From: an uncultured Bacteroidales bacterium
GTDB lineage: Bacteria; Bacteroidota; Bacteroidia; Bacteroidales; Muribaculaceae
Assembly (NCBI GenBank): GCA_902776435.1
Contig: CACYQB010000004.1
Span: forward strand, 62,001-126,000
Direction: 5' to 3'
DNA length: 64,000 nt
A model generated the notes under the pieces. The model was not told the DNA's origin and searched no databases. It worked only from the letters and a program-made list of their open reading frames with translations. Made by a program: the position numbers and the translations under genes. Below are positions 29,885 to 37,360 of the stretch, piece after piece (within the stretch, counting starts at the first letter, position 1; each line of letters starts with the position of its first letter).

Positions 29885-30123
29885 GTGGAAAGACTTGCCC
29901 CATTGCAATAGCCTCATAGTCAACCATAAAGCCACCAAAACGATCACAATATGTACCATAAAGCCATTCACAACCACAAAGATACACAACAAAATCGTAT
30001 TACTTGAAGCTTCAAGTAAAAAATGCAAACCTATTAGAAAGAATTGTGAAATATTGACTATATTTGCAATTCTTCTATTACAGAAGTCCACCCACTTATG
30101 GTTGCGAGGTGTCATCAAATGAA
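29885..30123. repeat. Conserved leader of comM copy A
   Basis: This segment is homologous to 35521-35760 before copy B. Shared landmarks are the junction GGAAAGACTTGCCCCATT, ATTCACAACCACAAAGATACA, a minus-strand -7 element TATCTTTG (complement of 29977-29984), a plus-strand element TATATTTG (30059-30066), and ACAGAAGTCC...GTCATCAAA. The intact comM has no such segment. The elements point away from each other: one toward the comM copy, one toward the cargo gene. Confidence 0.75.
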
Positions 30124-30186
30124 CCGTTTTTTCATTCGGAAAATGATTAAGGTTTCAAATATCAAACCATTTAACCTGTTAGATAA

Positions 30187-32343
30187 ATGGAAACAAGAAC
30201 AGTAAAAACAATCAAGATATTTCTAGCTTCATCAAGTGAATTGAAAAATGACAGGGATGCTTTTGGGGACTTTATGATGAGGTTACAAAAGCATTATGAG
30301 ACGAGAGACTATACATTTCAATTAGAAAAATGGGAGTATCTTAATCCTGCTTATAATAATAAGCGTAAGCAGGATGAATATAATGATATAATCCGAGAAT
30401 GCGACTTATTCGTTGTGATTTTTCACACTAAAATAGGAGAATTCACACTAGAAGAATTTGAGGTGGCACTTGAAGAATGCCGCAAACGCTCGTTGCCACT
30501 GTTTATTTATTTCAAAGATTTACAAGGACGAGAAAAACCAGACGACATAAAACAATTTCAAAACAGAATTGTAACTGAACTGAAACATTTCTGGGGAGTA
30601 TATAACAATAACGATAAATTATTTCTTGATTTTGTGTTATGGCTTGACAGTTATTTGTTCGATGGAAATAGTGAACTCAAAGCTAATGATAACATCGTAA
30701 CCTTGGGAGGTGTGGAAGTGGCTAGAATGTCAGAACTATCTTTTGCTGCAAACAACGATGGTTTTAAGCAAATGTATCAGACAATTCAAGAATATCCTGA
30801 CATAATTCAGAAATTGAGGGAACGCACCTTAAAATACCCCGATGACAAGGAATTCCAAGACGAGCTCCAACAGGCGCTTGATAACTTTAATGCATTAAAA
30901 ACGAAATTCAAAGATTATCAGCATCTTCTGCTTAATACCGCAAAATTAATCGCTAATTGGAACCAGGAACAAACAAACGAACAACTCCAAAGGGCTATAA
31001 TTACTTTTGAGTCTGGTAATATGGATGGAGCCAATGCCATCCTTAATGAAATTGCACTTGAAGCAGAGGCTTTTTACAAACATTTTGAGAATAATCGAAA
31101 GCAATTGCATAAATACATTGATGCATTCCAGTTACAGGCTAAGACTGAAATGGCTAAGTTGGATACGCCAATTAGCGAACGTATTGCCAATGTAGCCGAG
31201 ATTTATGCCAAGGCGGATGATTGGGCCAATCGCAGTTCATATCCTCTAAAAAAATACGCAAATCTTCTTCTAGACTATGCTCGTTTCCTTCTTGATTATG
31301 TTGCCAACTATCAAAAGGCTAAACAGTTTTATGAGCGTTTAATCGGTTTGTATGAAGAGATTTACGATGATAATAGTTCCCATATGTGCATTGCATACAA
31401 CAATATTGGTATGGTTTGTTACCATGAAAACGAATACACTAATGCATTAGACTATTATTTTAAGGCATTAACAATACTTGAGAAGATCTATAGTCGTGAG
31501 AATCCCTTATTCGCTCTAACATACAACAATATCGGCACCGTTTATTTAGAACAAGATGATAGTACCAAGACATTTGAATTTTTTTCTAAAGCTTTGGCTA
31601 TTTTTGAATCATTTTTGGATGAAAATGATCCAGATATGGCCATTGCATACAACAACATGGGCATGGTTTGTTATCATAAACGCGATTTGGTTAATGCCTT
31701 AAAGTACTATTTCAAGTCATTAGCAATTTTCGAGAATTCTAAAGAAGACGAAACCCCATTATTGGCGACTATTTACAACAACCTAGGTATTGTATATTTT
31801 GAACAAAAAGATTCAGCCAATGCATTTGAATTCTTTTTTAAAGCACTAATCATTGATGAAAAAGTTTTAGGTTACCAACACCCTAGTACAGCAATAGTTT
31901 ATTTGAACATTGGAACAGTCTATATGCATCAAAAAGAGATGGATAAGGCTATGGAGTACAATGAAAAGGCAATGGCTGTTTTTGAAAATGTTTGGGGTGA
32001 AAACCATGATAAAACAGCCTTAGCCTATAGAAACATTGTTGAGATTTACGATAATAACGGAAATACCAATAAGGCATTTGATTTTCGTTATAAGATACTG
32101 TCTATATACGAAAGAAAAATGAGAATCTCTCACCCTGATGTAGTTACCAACTATAACGATTTAGACTTGGATAATAATGAACAAGACAAGTATGTCAAAA
32201 TCCTCAATTTATTAATCAAAATATATACTCATTTAAAGATAGAACTAGGCTCTAATAATAGGAGTGTGATGGAATTACATGATAAAATAGAGACTATAAA
32301 ATCATTATTGTCCTCAAGAAAGCTAGAGAAGAATGATTCATAG
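30187..32343 (+). CDS. DUF4062 - TPR protein, candidate defence protein
   Basis: 718 residues, AT-rich gene. The N-terminal ~110 residues match the DUF4062 (TIR-like fold) pattern: KIFLASSSELKNDRDAFGDF, then LEKWEYLNP, YNDIIRECDLFVVIFHTKIG and FTLEEFEVALEECRKR. A helical, partly coiled region follows (about 190-370). At least six TPR-type repeats then run from about 380 to 640, each with a MAIAYNNMGMVCYH or ATIYNNLGIVYFEQ core and a YYFKALTILEK partner helix. There is no NTPase domain or signal peptide. DUF4062 is found at the N-terminus of STAND-type proteins linked to immunity; here TPRs replace the NTPase. It is the only gene of its cassette, read from the promoter in the conserved leader. 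The role is inferred. Confidence 0.75.
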   Translation: METRTVKTIKIFLASSSELKNDRDAFGDFMMRLQKHYETRDYTFQLEKWEYLNPAYNNKRKQDEYNDIIRECDLFVVIFHTKIGEFTLEEFEVALEECRKRSLPLFIYFKDLQGREKPDDIKQFQNRIVTELKHFWGVYNNNDKLFLDFVLWLDSYLFDGNSELKANDNIVTLGGVEVARMSELSFAANNDGFKQMYQTIQEYPDIIQKLRERTLKYPDDKEFQDELQQALDNFNALKTKFKDYQHLLLNTAKLIANWNQEQTNEQLQRAIITFESGNMDGANAILNEIALEAEAFYKHFENNRKQLHKYIDAFQLQAKTEMAKLDTPISERIANVAEIYAKADDWANRSSYPLKKYANLLLDYARFLLDYVANYQKAKQFYERLIGLYEEIYDDNSSHMCIAYNNIGMVCYHENEYTNALDYYFKALTILEKIYSRENPLFALTYNNIGTVYLEQDDSTKTFEFFSKALAIFESFLDENDPDMAIAYNNMGMVCYHKRDLVNALKYYFKSLAIFENSKEDETPLLATIYNNLGIVYFEQKDSANAFEFFFKALIIDEKVLGYQHPSTAIVYLNIGTVYMHQKEMDKAMEYNEKAMAVFENVWGENHDKTALAYRNIVEIYDNNGNTNKAFDFRYKILSIYERKMRISHPDVVTNYNDLDLDNNEQDKYVKILNLLIKIYTHLKIELGSNNRSVMELHDKIETIKSLLSSRKLEKNDS

Positions 32344-32351
32344 TATGAAGA

Positions 32352-32381
32352 ATAGTTTTTCTATATAGATTTCAAAACTAT
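32352..32381 (+). terminator. Weak hairpin after the DUF4062-TPR gene
   Basis: ATAGTTTT and AAAACTAT arms with a 14-nt AT-rich loop just past the stop codon. It lacks a clear T-tract, so terminator function is uncertain. Confidence 0.35.
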
Positions 32382-32450
32382 GTTCCACTAGGGTGTTATT
32401 ACATATCAACCCTTAGACATCAATCATTTAAACTTTACAGTCCTCTTATT

Positions 32451-32575
32451 TCATAACGATGTTCCGAGGTAGGTGGGGCGGTCGAGGTTGCGGTAGGCGA
32501 TGGCTTCCATGATGTGGTGGTCGAGGACACCGGCGCAGGCCTCGAGGTCGGCGATGGTGAGGGCGATTTTGATGC
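32451..32575 (-). pseudogene. Short comM 3'-end fragment (copy C)
   Basis: About 120 bp closely matching the comM end. In the comM frame it encodes the terminal stretch ending PTYLGTSL and then TGA, the same tail as copy B. Homology stops abruptly after the codons for the ARTIADLE region, where AT-rich sequence begins. It has no leader like copies A and B, so it is either a deletion remnant or the minimal boundary of the next cassette. Confidence 0.8.
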
Positions 32576-32751
32576 AAATGTGGCATTTGTTTCAAGATTA
32601 CCTCAGTTGGAGATATATCTACATCTATTTGCAGCTTTATCAAGATAAAACAACAATAGTCTATCATAATAAACCTTCTAAAAAACTGATAATAACCATT
32701 TTGTCTTATTCATACAAGATAACTTAAAAACCCTACTGCTTATCCAAATTC

Positions 32752-32816
32752 AAGGCATAGTACGTCCATTGGTAGGGCATCATCTTCCCAAGCCGAGGGC
32801 CGCGGGTTCGAGTTTA
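32752..32816 (+). pseudogene. Degenerate tRNA-Gly-like fragment
   Basis: The order matches a tRNA: a possible D-arm GTCC-ATTGGTA-GGGC, anticodon loop TTCCCAA (anticodon CCC, Gly), a 5-nt variable loop, T-stem half GCGGG and T-loop TTCGAGT. The 3' half of the T-stem and the acceptor pairing are lost (TTTAGATGG follows) and the anticodon stem has mismatches, so it cannot be functional. tRNA genes are common attachment sites, and the break in the T-arm suits a leftover integration junction. The flanks (32576-32751 and 32817-32885) hold nothing else I can recognise. Confidence 0.5.
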
Positions 32817-32885
32817 GATGGCAAAAGGAATCTAGATATTTATATTTACTAAAACAACTTTATCATAAAATTATTAATAAAATAT

Positions 32886-32916
32886 TTTGATTTTTCAACT
32901 AATAAGTTTAATTTTG
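32886..32916 (+). promoter_or_regulatory. Promoter of the toxin-antitoxin operon
   Basis: TTTG at 32886, a 19-bp spacer and TAATTTTG at 32909-32916, an exact Bacteroidetes promoter match, about 24 nt before the first gene of the operon. Confidence 0.7.
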
Positions 32917-32939
32917 CAGCATTAAAATATTGTAATATA

Positions 32940-33284
32940 ATGGTAACGAAAGACGAAGTCCAACAATTCTTGAATCAATTCAAGGAGAAAATAAAGGTCT
33001 TTGGAATCATATTCAGAGACGATAGAGGTAAAAATCTGCAAACATTGGCTGAATTAGAAATTACTCCAATGTATCGTGAATCGGTCATTGTCAATCTTGA
33101 GGTCAAAGATTATTCAGAAGGGCCATTAATTGATACGCTTAACCAATGTGGGGAAATGTGGGTCTTCGGAAAAGATGTAAAAGGGCAAGAAGTCTATATT
33201 AAGATTACCCTAGGCAAAGGTTTAAGTGCCATATGCATCTCTTTTCACATTGCAGAACACCCAATGAATTATCCATTTAAATAA
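32940..33284 (+). CDS. Putative MqsR/RelE-like toxin of a type II system
   Basis: 114 residues. The C-terminal half (MWVFGKDVKGQEVYIKITL... AICISFHIAEHPMNYPF) resembles the MqsR/RelE-type mRNA interferase pattern, in which a GQ(V/E)YIKI strand is followed by a final strand. The N-terminal half (FLNQFKEKIKVFGIIFRDDRGKN, LEITPMYRE) is the usual form of this small Bacteroidetes family. Toxin identity rests on size, on this resemblance, and on the Panacea/HTH antitoxin-like gene beginning 8 nt after its stop. If correct it would cleave cellular mRNA when released. The catalytic residues cannot be assigned with confidence. Confidence 0.6.
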   Translation: MVTKDEVQQFLNQFKEKIKVFGIIFRDDRGKNLQTLAELEITPMYRESVIVNLEVKDYSEGPLIDTLNQCGEMWVFGKDVKGQEVYIKITLGKGLSAICISFHIAEHPMNYPFK

Positions 33285-33292
33285 ACAACGAT

Positions 33293-34279
33293 ATGCAAAG
33301 TCCATTTACTGGAGGTCACGCTACACTCCGCCAAGAATCAGCCGAACTGACTTTTCGCAAAGAAAAGTTCCAATATGTGCATCAATTCTATGAGTGTGAT
33401 GAAACCAAAGAGCGTTTCACCACAACAGCATTGGACGAAGTAAATATCGGCCAAGTTTATAATCAATACCGCTCAAAGTATGGCATTCCATTTCCTGACG
33501 AGATCAAGCATGTTCGTCAACGTTATGGCCTATCCGCTACCAAGATGTCTCAGATTTTGGGATTTGGCGATAATCAATATAGGCTTTATGAGAATGGTGA
33601 CATGCCGAGCGAAACAAACGGAAAGATATTAATGTCAATTCAGAATCCACTGATTTTTGAGAATTTTGTCATCAATGCGAAAAACCAGTTTGATGAACAA
33701 GATTATGCAAAGATTCTCGAAAAGGTTAGAGCGATTAAAGCAGACAAAAACGAACTATTGATCAAGAACTATATTTTCAATGGCATACGCAGGGATATCT
33801 TTAATGGATATGCTACGCAATCCATCAATAAACTAAAGAACATAATTTTGTTCTTTATCGAAAAGTTTGATGGTGCATTTTATACCATGATGAATAAACT
33901 ATTGTTCTATACTGATTTTTATAGTTATAAAACCACGGGTAAGGGGTTGAGTGGTTTGTCCTATAAAGCCATTCAGCATGGGCCTGTACCAATGCGTTGG
34001 GATCGGATATATAGTTTCTATGACGAAATTCAGCCAGAGATTATCCATTTTGATTCTGGTGTTGAAGGTACGAAACTTACATCTACCCTTTCTCCCGACC
34101 TTGCTGAATTCACCGAAGACGAACTCAATATTTTGGAGACCATTTATCAGCGTTTTAAATCAGAAAACTCAACAAAAATTTCTGAGATTAGCCATAACGA
34201 AGAAGCTTGGCAAACGTATGTTGACAGTGGTCAAATGATCCGCTTTGATATGGCATTTTCACTGAAAGCCATTTTATAA
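33293..34279 (+). CDS. MqsA-like HTH protein fused to a Panacea (DUF4065/SocA-like) domain, putative antitoxin
   Basis: 328 residues. The N-terminal part lacks clear zinc-binding cysteines. It is followed by an Xre-type HTH (HVRQRYGLSATKMSQILGFGDNQYRLYENGDMPS) like that of MqsA/YgiT antitoxins. The C-terminal ~150 residues form a Panacea/DUF4065 domain (KLKNIILFFIEKFDGAFYTMMNKLLFYTDFYSYKTTGKGLSGLSYKAIQHGPVP, then ELNILETIYQRF). Panacea is known as a neutralising domain that pairs with many unrelated toxins. It follows the toxin gene by 8 nt, and a third gene starts 11 nt after its stop. The HTH probably represses the operon promoter, which is inference. Confidence 0.8.
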   Translation: MQSPFTGGHATLRQESAELTFRKEKFQYVHQFYECDETKERFTTTALDEVNIGQVYNQYRSKYGIPFPDEIKHVRQRYGLSATKMSQILGFGDNQYRLYENGDMPSETNGKILMSIQNPLIFENFVINAKNQFDEQDYAKILEKVRAIKADKNELLIKNYIFNGIRRDIFNGYATQSINKLKNIILFFIEKFDGAFYTMMNKLLFYTDFYSYKTTGKGLSGLSYKAIQHGPVPMRWDRIYSFYDEIQPEIIHFDSGVEGTKLTSTLSPDLAEFTEDELNILETIYQRFKSENSTKISEISHNEEAWQTYVDSGQMIRFDMAFSLKAIL

Positions 34280-34290
34280 CTATATGAGAA

Positions 34291-34701
34291 ATGACAAATA
34301 TCAGGTTTAATAGCAATAGCGATGTAATACGTTTCCTTGTTGAACACAATTTGGACCAACAGAAAGTGACAGCAGAAGCTTTTTTAGACGCAATTTCTAA
34401 ATTCGGAGATGAGAATGCTAAAGACGTTGCTGAATTTGTAAAAGTCTCTAGCCAGTCTTCTGAAATACTCTCACTATTAGATTTCGCCCTTGCTTCTATC
34501 TGCCATAGGCCATTTCCGATAAGAGAAACCACGTATGATCGTGGATTAGATGGTATTCGTGATATTAATCAACGCTTTATTGATAAAAAGGTGAAGACAC
34601 AAGTGGAGAAAAATGGTGCTGAAGTCTGTAACTGGTTACATTGGTTTTGGCTTCGGTTCCCGACCAAACAAGAACTCATTAAGATGAATCTGCTTTACTA
34701 A
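34291..34701 (+). CDS. Hypothetical third gene of the toxin-antitoxin operon
   Basis: 136 residues, unrecognised, predicted mostly helical (SNSDVIRFLVEHNLDQQKVTAEAFLDAIS... EILSLLDFALASICH). There is no signal peptide or membrane segment. It starts 11 nt after the Panacea gene and shares its AT-rich composition, so it is almost certainly co-transcribed. A third partner could be a second antitoxin, a chaperone or an unrelated passenger; the sequence does not decide. The stem-loop at 34716 follows closely and may end the operon. Confidence 0.6.
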   Translation: MTNIRFNSNSDVIRFLVEHNLDQQKVTAEAFLDAISKFGDENAKDVAEFVKVSSQSSEILSLLDFALASICHRPFPIRETTYDRGLDGIRDINQRFIDKKVKTQVEKNGAEVCNWLHWFWLRFPTKQELIKMNLLY

Positions 34702-34715
34702 ACAACCAATATGTA

Positions 34716-34748
34716 TTTCAGTTGTCAAATACTATTTGACAACTGAAA
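34716..34748. repeat. Perfect stem-loop beside comM copy B
   Basis: Two 14-nt arms (TTTCAGTTGTCAAA / TTTGACAACTGAAA) around the loop TACTA, an exact inverted repeat. A near copy with one mismatch is at 28159-28185 in the same position relative to another comM end. It lacks a T-tract, so a recombination or boundary site is as likely as a terminator. Confidence 0.75.
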
Positions 34749-34809
34749 GCGTGTTAATTAATTGTCTCTCAATGCAAATATCGCATCTGCTCTTGCAGGT
34801 GGTAAAAAA

Positions 34810-35520
34810 CTACAGGCTGGTGCCCAGGTAGGTGGGGCGGTCGAGGTTGCGGTAGGCGATGGCTTCCATGATGTGGTGGTCGAGGACGTCGGCGCAGGCT
34901 TCGAGGTCGGCGATGGTGCGGGCGACTTTGAGGATGCGGTCGTAGGCGCGGGCGCTCATGTTCATGCGTTCCATGGCGTCGCGAAGTTTCTCCAGGCCAG
35001 CGGCGTTGGGCTCGGCGTATTTGTGCAGGAGGGACGGGGTCATCTGGGCGTTGCAGTGGATGCCGGGTTCGTCCTTGAAGCGGCGCTCTTGCAGCATCCT
35101 GGCGGCAATGACGCGCTGGCGGATGGCGGCGCTGGGCTCGCCTGGGGCCTTAGATGACATTTGCCTACGGCTTCTGTTGGCTGCGCCTCGGCAATCCTCA
35201 AACGAGTTTGGGATTGCGCTCGGCTTGCACAACAGTTGGTCGAAATCGACGGGCTGGACCTCAATCTGCAGGTCGATGCGGTCCAATAGCGGTCCCGAAA
35301 TTTTGCTCATGTAGTGGGTGCGCTGGTACTCGTTGCAGACGCATTTCTTCTTGGGGTGGCCGTAGTAACCGCAGGGGCATGGATTCATCGAGGCTACTAG
35401 CATAAACGAGGCGGGATACTCAGTCGAGTATTTTGCCCTACTGATACTTATTATCCTATCTTCCAGCGGCTGACGAAGAACTTCCAGCACGCTTTTTGGA
35501 TATTCTGCAAATTCATCCAA
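34810..35520 (-). pseudogene. Truncated comM 3' end (copy B) with a 25-codon insertion
   Basis: Begins at the same Walker B LDE codons as copy A and has the local allele's sequence there (DEFAEYPKSVLEVLRQ). It keeps the frame to a tail ending YLGTSL. After VDFDQ it has 25 extra residues (LLCKPSAIPNSF... RSRRQ) from a 75-bp insertion, then resumes MSSKAPGEPS. The leader upstream matches that of copy A, but a length difference of two bases puts its small hydrophobic frame out of phase with comM here. No ATP-binding region is present. Confidence 0.8.
35161..35235. repeat. 75-bp palindromic insertion inside comM copy B
   Basis: Absent from the intact gene and from copy A. Its core pairs CCTCGGCAATCCTCAAAC with GTTTGGGATTGCGCTCGG, an imperfect palindrome of about 40 bp. 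The length is a multiple of three and has no stop in the comM frame, as with coding palindromic elements described in other bacteria. Confidence 0.75.
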
Positions 35521-35593
35521 GCGGAAAGACTTGCCCCATTTCCATGCATCCCCATAGCGCTAACACCACTGAAACAAGCATCATTTGTATCAT
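35513..35593 (-). CDS. Possible 26-residue hydrophobic peptide in the copy B leader
   Basis: ATG at 35593 gives MIQMMLVSVVLALWGCMEMG and six more residues, ending at a TGA that overlaps the comM junction. A -7 element TATCTTTG (complement of 35611-35618) lies 17 nt upstream. The peptide looks like a short lipoprotein signal or a membrane-active peptide. In copy A the equivalent frame (MVHIVIVLVALWLTMRLL...) is similar in hydrophobicity but runs into comM. It may be chance, but the promoter, start and hydrophobic character are kept in both leaders. Confidence 0.3.
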   Translation of the reverse strand: MIQMMLVSVVLALWGCMEMGQVFPLG

Positions 35594-35760
35594 GAAAGCA
35601 TTCACAACCACAAAGATACATAACAAAAATAAATTTCTTAGAGCATTCAAGTAAAATAATGCAAGCGATATGGGTGAAATTGTGAAATAATGACTATATT
35701 TGCAGTTGCTCTTAGACAGAAGTCCGCTTACCAGTTGGGTGAACTGTCATCAAAAGAACC
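35521..35760. repeat. Conserved leader of comM copy B
   Basis: Homolog of the copy A leader (29885-30123). It keeps CATTCACAACCACAAAGATACA, the minus-strand -7 element (35611-35618), the plus-strand element TATATTTG (35695-35702), ACAGAAGTCC and GTCATCAAA. After it the two cassettes share nothing, so this point is the cargo boundary. Confidence 0.75.
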
Positions 35761-35820
35761 ATCTCTTTTTTCTTTTGGCAAATATGGTAAACGAGTCCCA
35801 CTTGAAAAGAAAAGTTGATA

Positions 35821-35937
35821 GTGGATGAATGTGATTGTGTCCTGGCTTTCTGGGGTAGTCAGTCATCTGGCACTAAGTTTACCATTGACTATGCTAAAGA
35901 GAAAGGCGAGCTAATTAAGATAGTGAACTATAAATGA
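35821..35937 (+). pseudogene. 3' remnant of a SLOG-family (YspA/cpYpsA-like) gene
   Basis: An open stretch of 38 codons ending in TGA encodes VDECDCVLAFWGSQSSGTKF followed by TIDYAKEKGELIKIV. This matches the usual C-terminal end of cpYpsA-related SLOG proteins, where an AFWDG-S-GTK-TIDYA motif binds nucleotide-type ligands. The rest of the gene is missing; the conserved leader lies where it should be. It is thus older cargo mostly replaced by the LRR gene, which starts 15 nt later. Confidence 0.5.
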
Positions 35938-35952
35938 AGACAATACACTAAG

Positions 35953-37308
35953 ATGGAAGACTATTTAAAATACAACGAAGAAAAGACTGAAGTCATTGGC
36001 TTTTACGAAGGACTTCAAGGAGATGTTGTAATTCCTGATGGCATTCAAAAGATAGGAAATCGGGCTTTCTACAGATGTGATGCGATTACATCCATTGTAA
36101 TTCCTGATACAGTCAGAAGAATCGGACACCATGCGTTTGAAGAATGTCATGGCTTGGTTAGCGTTCACCTCCCATCCGAACTGACTCGCATCAATTCCAG
36201 TCTCTTTAGATTTTGCACAAGTCTTAAAACTATAAATATCCCAGAAGGAATAACCGAAATCTGTCCTATGGCATTTCAATTTTGTTATAGATTGCATTCT
36301 ATAACAATTCCAGAAGGAATTAAGGCAATAGGAAAAGCCGCTTTTATGAATTGCGACTTTGAATCAATTATCCTTCCGTATGGACTTGGTACTATTGAAG
36401 AAAAAACTTTTAGTAATTGTAATAATCTAACAAATGTGGAGATTCCCAATTCGGTTAAAAAAATTGGGGACAATGCTTTCTCTGGTTGCGTTAGTATAAA
36501 TGATATTGATATACCTAATAGTGTGGAATCTATTGGGAATCATGCTTTCCTTCTGACTAAACTTGAATCATTAAAGATTCCAAGTAGTGTAACTCATATT
36601 GGAAAGGATATTGCTAATGTAGAAAACATATATGTGAGCAAGAACAATCAATCTTTTATTTGTGAGGATGGTGTATTGTTTTCAAAAGATAAACAAGAAC
36701 TTATACTATATCCGTGTTATGCAGTGCAAGCAAAGTATACCATTCCTAAAACTGTTAACAAAATAGCAGATGAGGCATTCAATGGTTGTCAACTTCACTC
36801 TATTGTAATACCAGAAAGTGTCACATACATTGGTAACGGTGCATTTGAAGGAAGTGCTTTACGAACGATTGTATTACCAGAAAGCATTACTTCCATCGGG
36901 GAGTATGTATTCAAAGAAAGCAAATTGGAGTCCATCTCACTTCCTTCTTCATTAACTACAATAAGTGATTATGCCTTTCAAGGATGTGATTACCTAAAGG
37001 TTGTTGATATCCCAGAAGGAGTGAATTATATAGGAGAAATGGCATTTTATGACTGTAATAGCATTGAGACTGTTTTTATTCCAAGTACAGTTAAATACAT
37101 AGGTAAAAGAGCTTTTGGCAGGACTCATTTTACAGAAATGCACATTAGAATTGAAGATTTGCAAGTCATGAATGAGAATCTAGATTTTTTAAGCAGTAAA
37201 CGAAAAGAGGACTGCACCTTGTATGTTCCTTTTGGTACTAAATATGCCTATAGCAATCATCCTTTCTTTAGAGACTTCAAAATGATAATCACTGAAGACT
37301 TAATTTAA
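35953..37308 (+). CDS. BspA-type leucine-rich repeat protein (LRR_5), no signal peptide
   Basis: 451 residues made almost entirely of about 14 LRR_5 repeats of 22-23 residues, each with the form V(V/E)IP(D/E)(G/S)(V/I)xxIGxxAFxxCxxL. It starts MEDYLKYNEEKTEVIGFYEG, without a signal peptide, anchor or T9SS tail, so it should be cytoplasmic. BspA-like proteins in Bacteroidetes are usually surface adhesins. The unusual location and the AT-rich cassette setting suggest another binding role, perhaps recognition of intruding proteins, but this is inference. A membrane-protein gene follows after 52 nt. Confidence 0.85.
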   Translation: MEDYLKYNEEKTEVIGFYEGLQGDVVIPDGIQKIGNRAFYRCDAITSIVIPDTVRRIGHHAFEECHGLVSVHLPSELTRINSSLFRFCTSLKTINIPEGITEICPMAFQFCYRLHSITIPEGIKAIGKAAFMNCDFESIILPYGLGTIEEKTFSNCNNLTNVEIPNSVKKIGDNAFSGCVSINDIDIPNSVESIGNHAFLLTKLESLKIPSSVTHIGKDIANVENIYVSKNNQSFICEDGVLFSKDKQELILYPCYAVQAKYTIPKTVNKIADEAFNGCQLHSIVIPESVTYIGNGAFEGSALRTIVLPESITSIGEYVFKESKLESISLPSSLTTISDYAFQGCDYLKVVDIPEGVNYIGEMAFYDCNSIETVFIPSTVKYIGKRAFGRTHFTEMHIRIEDLQVMNENLDFLSSKRKEDCTLYVPFGTKYAYSNHPFFRDFKMIITEDLI

Positions 37309-37360
37309 GCCCCAATCAAGAAGTGAAACTAAAGTAAAACTGAATATACTCGTTTACAAT

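Noticed and set aside
32752..32816. Functional tRNA-Gly
   Set aside because: The T-stem and acceptor stem do not pair; only a relic is supported.
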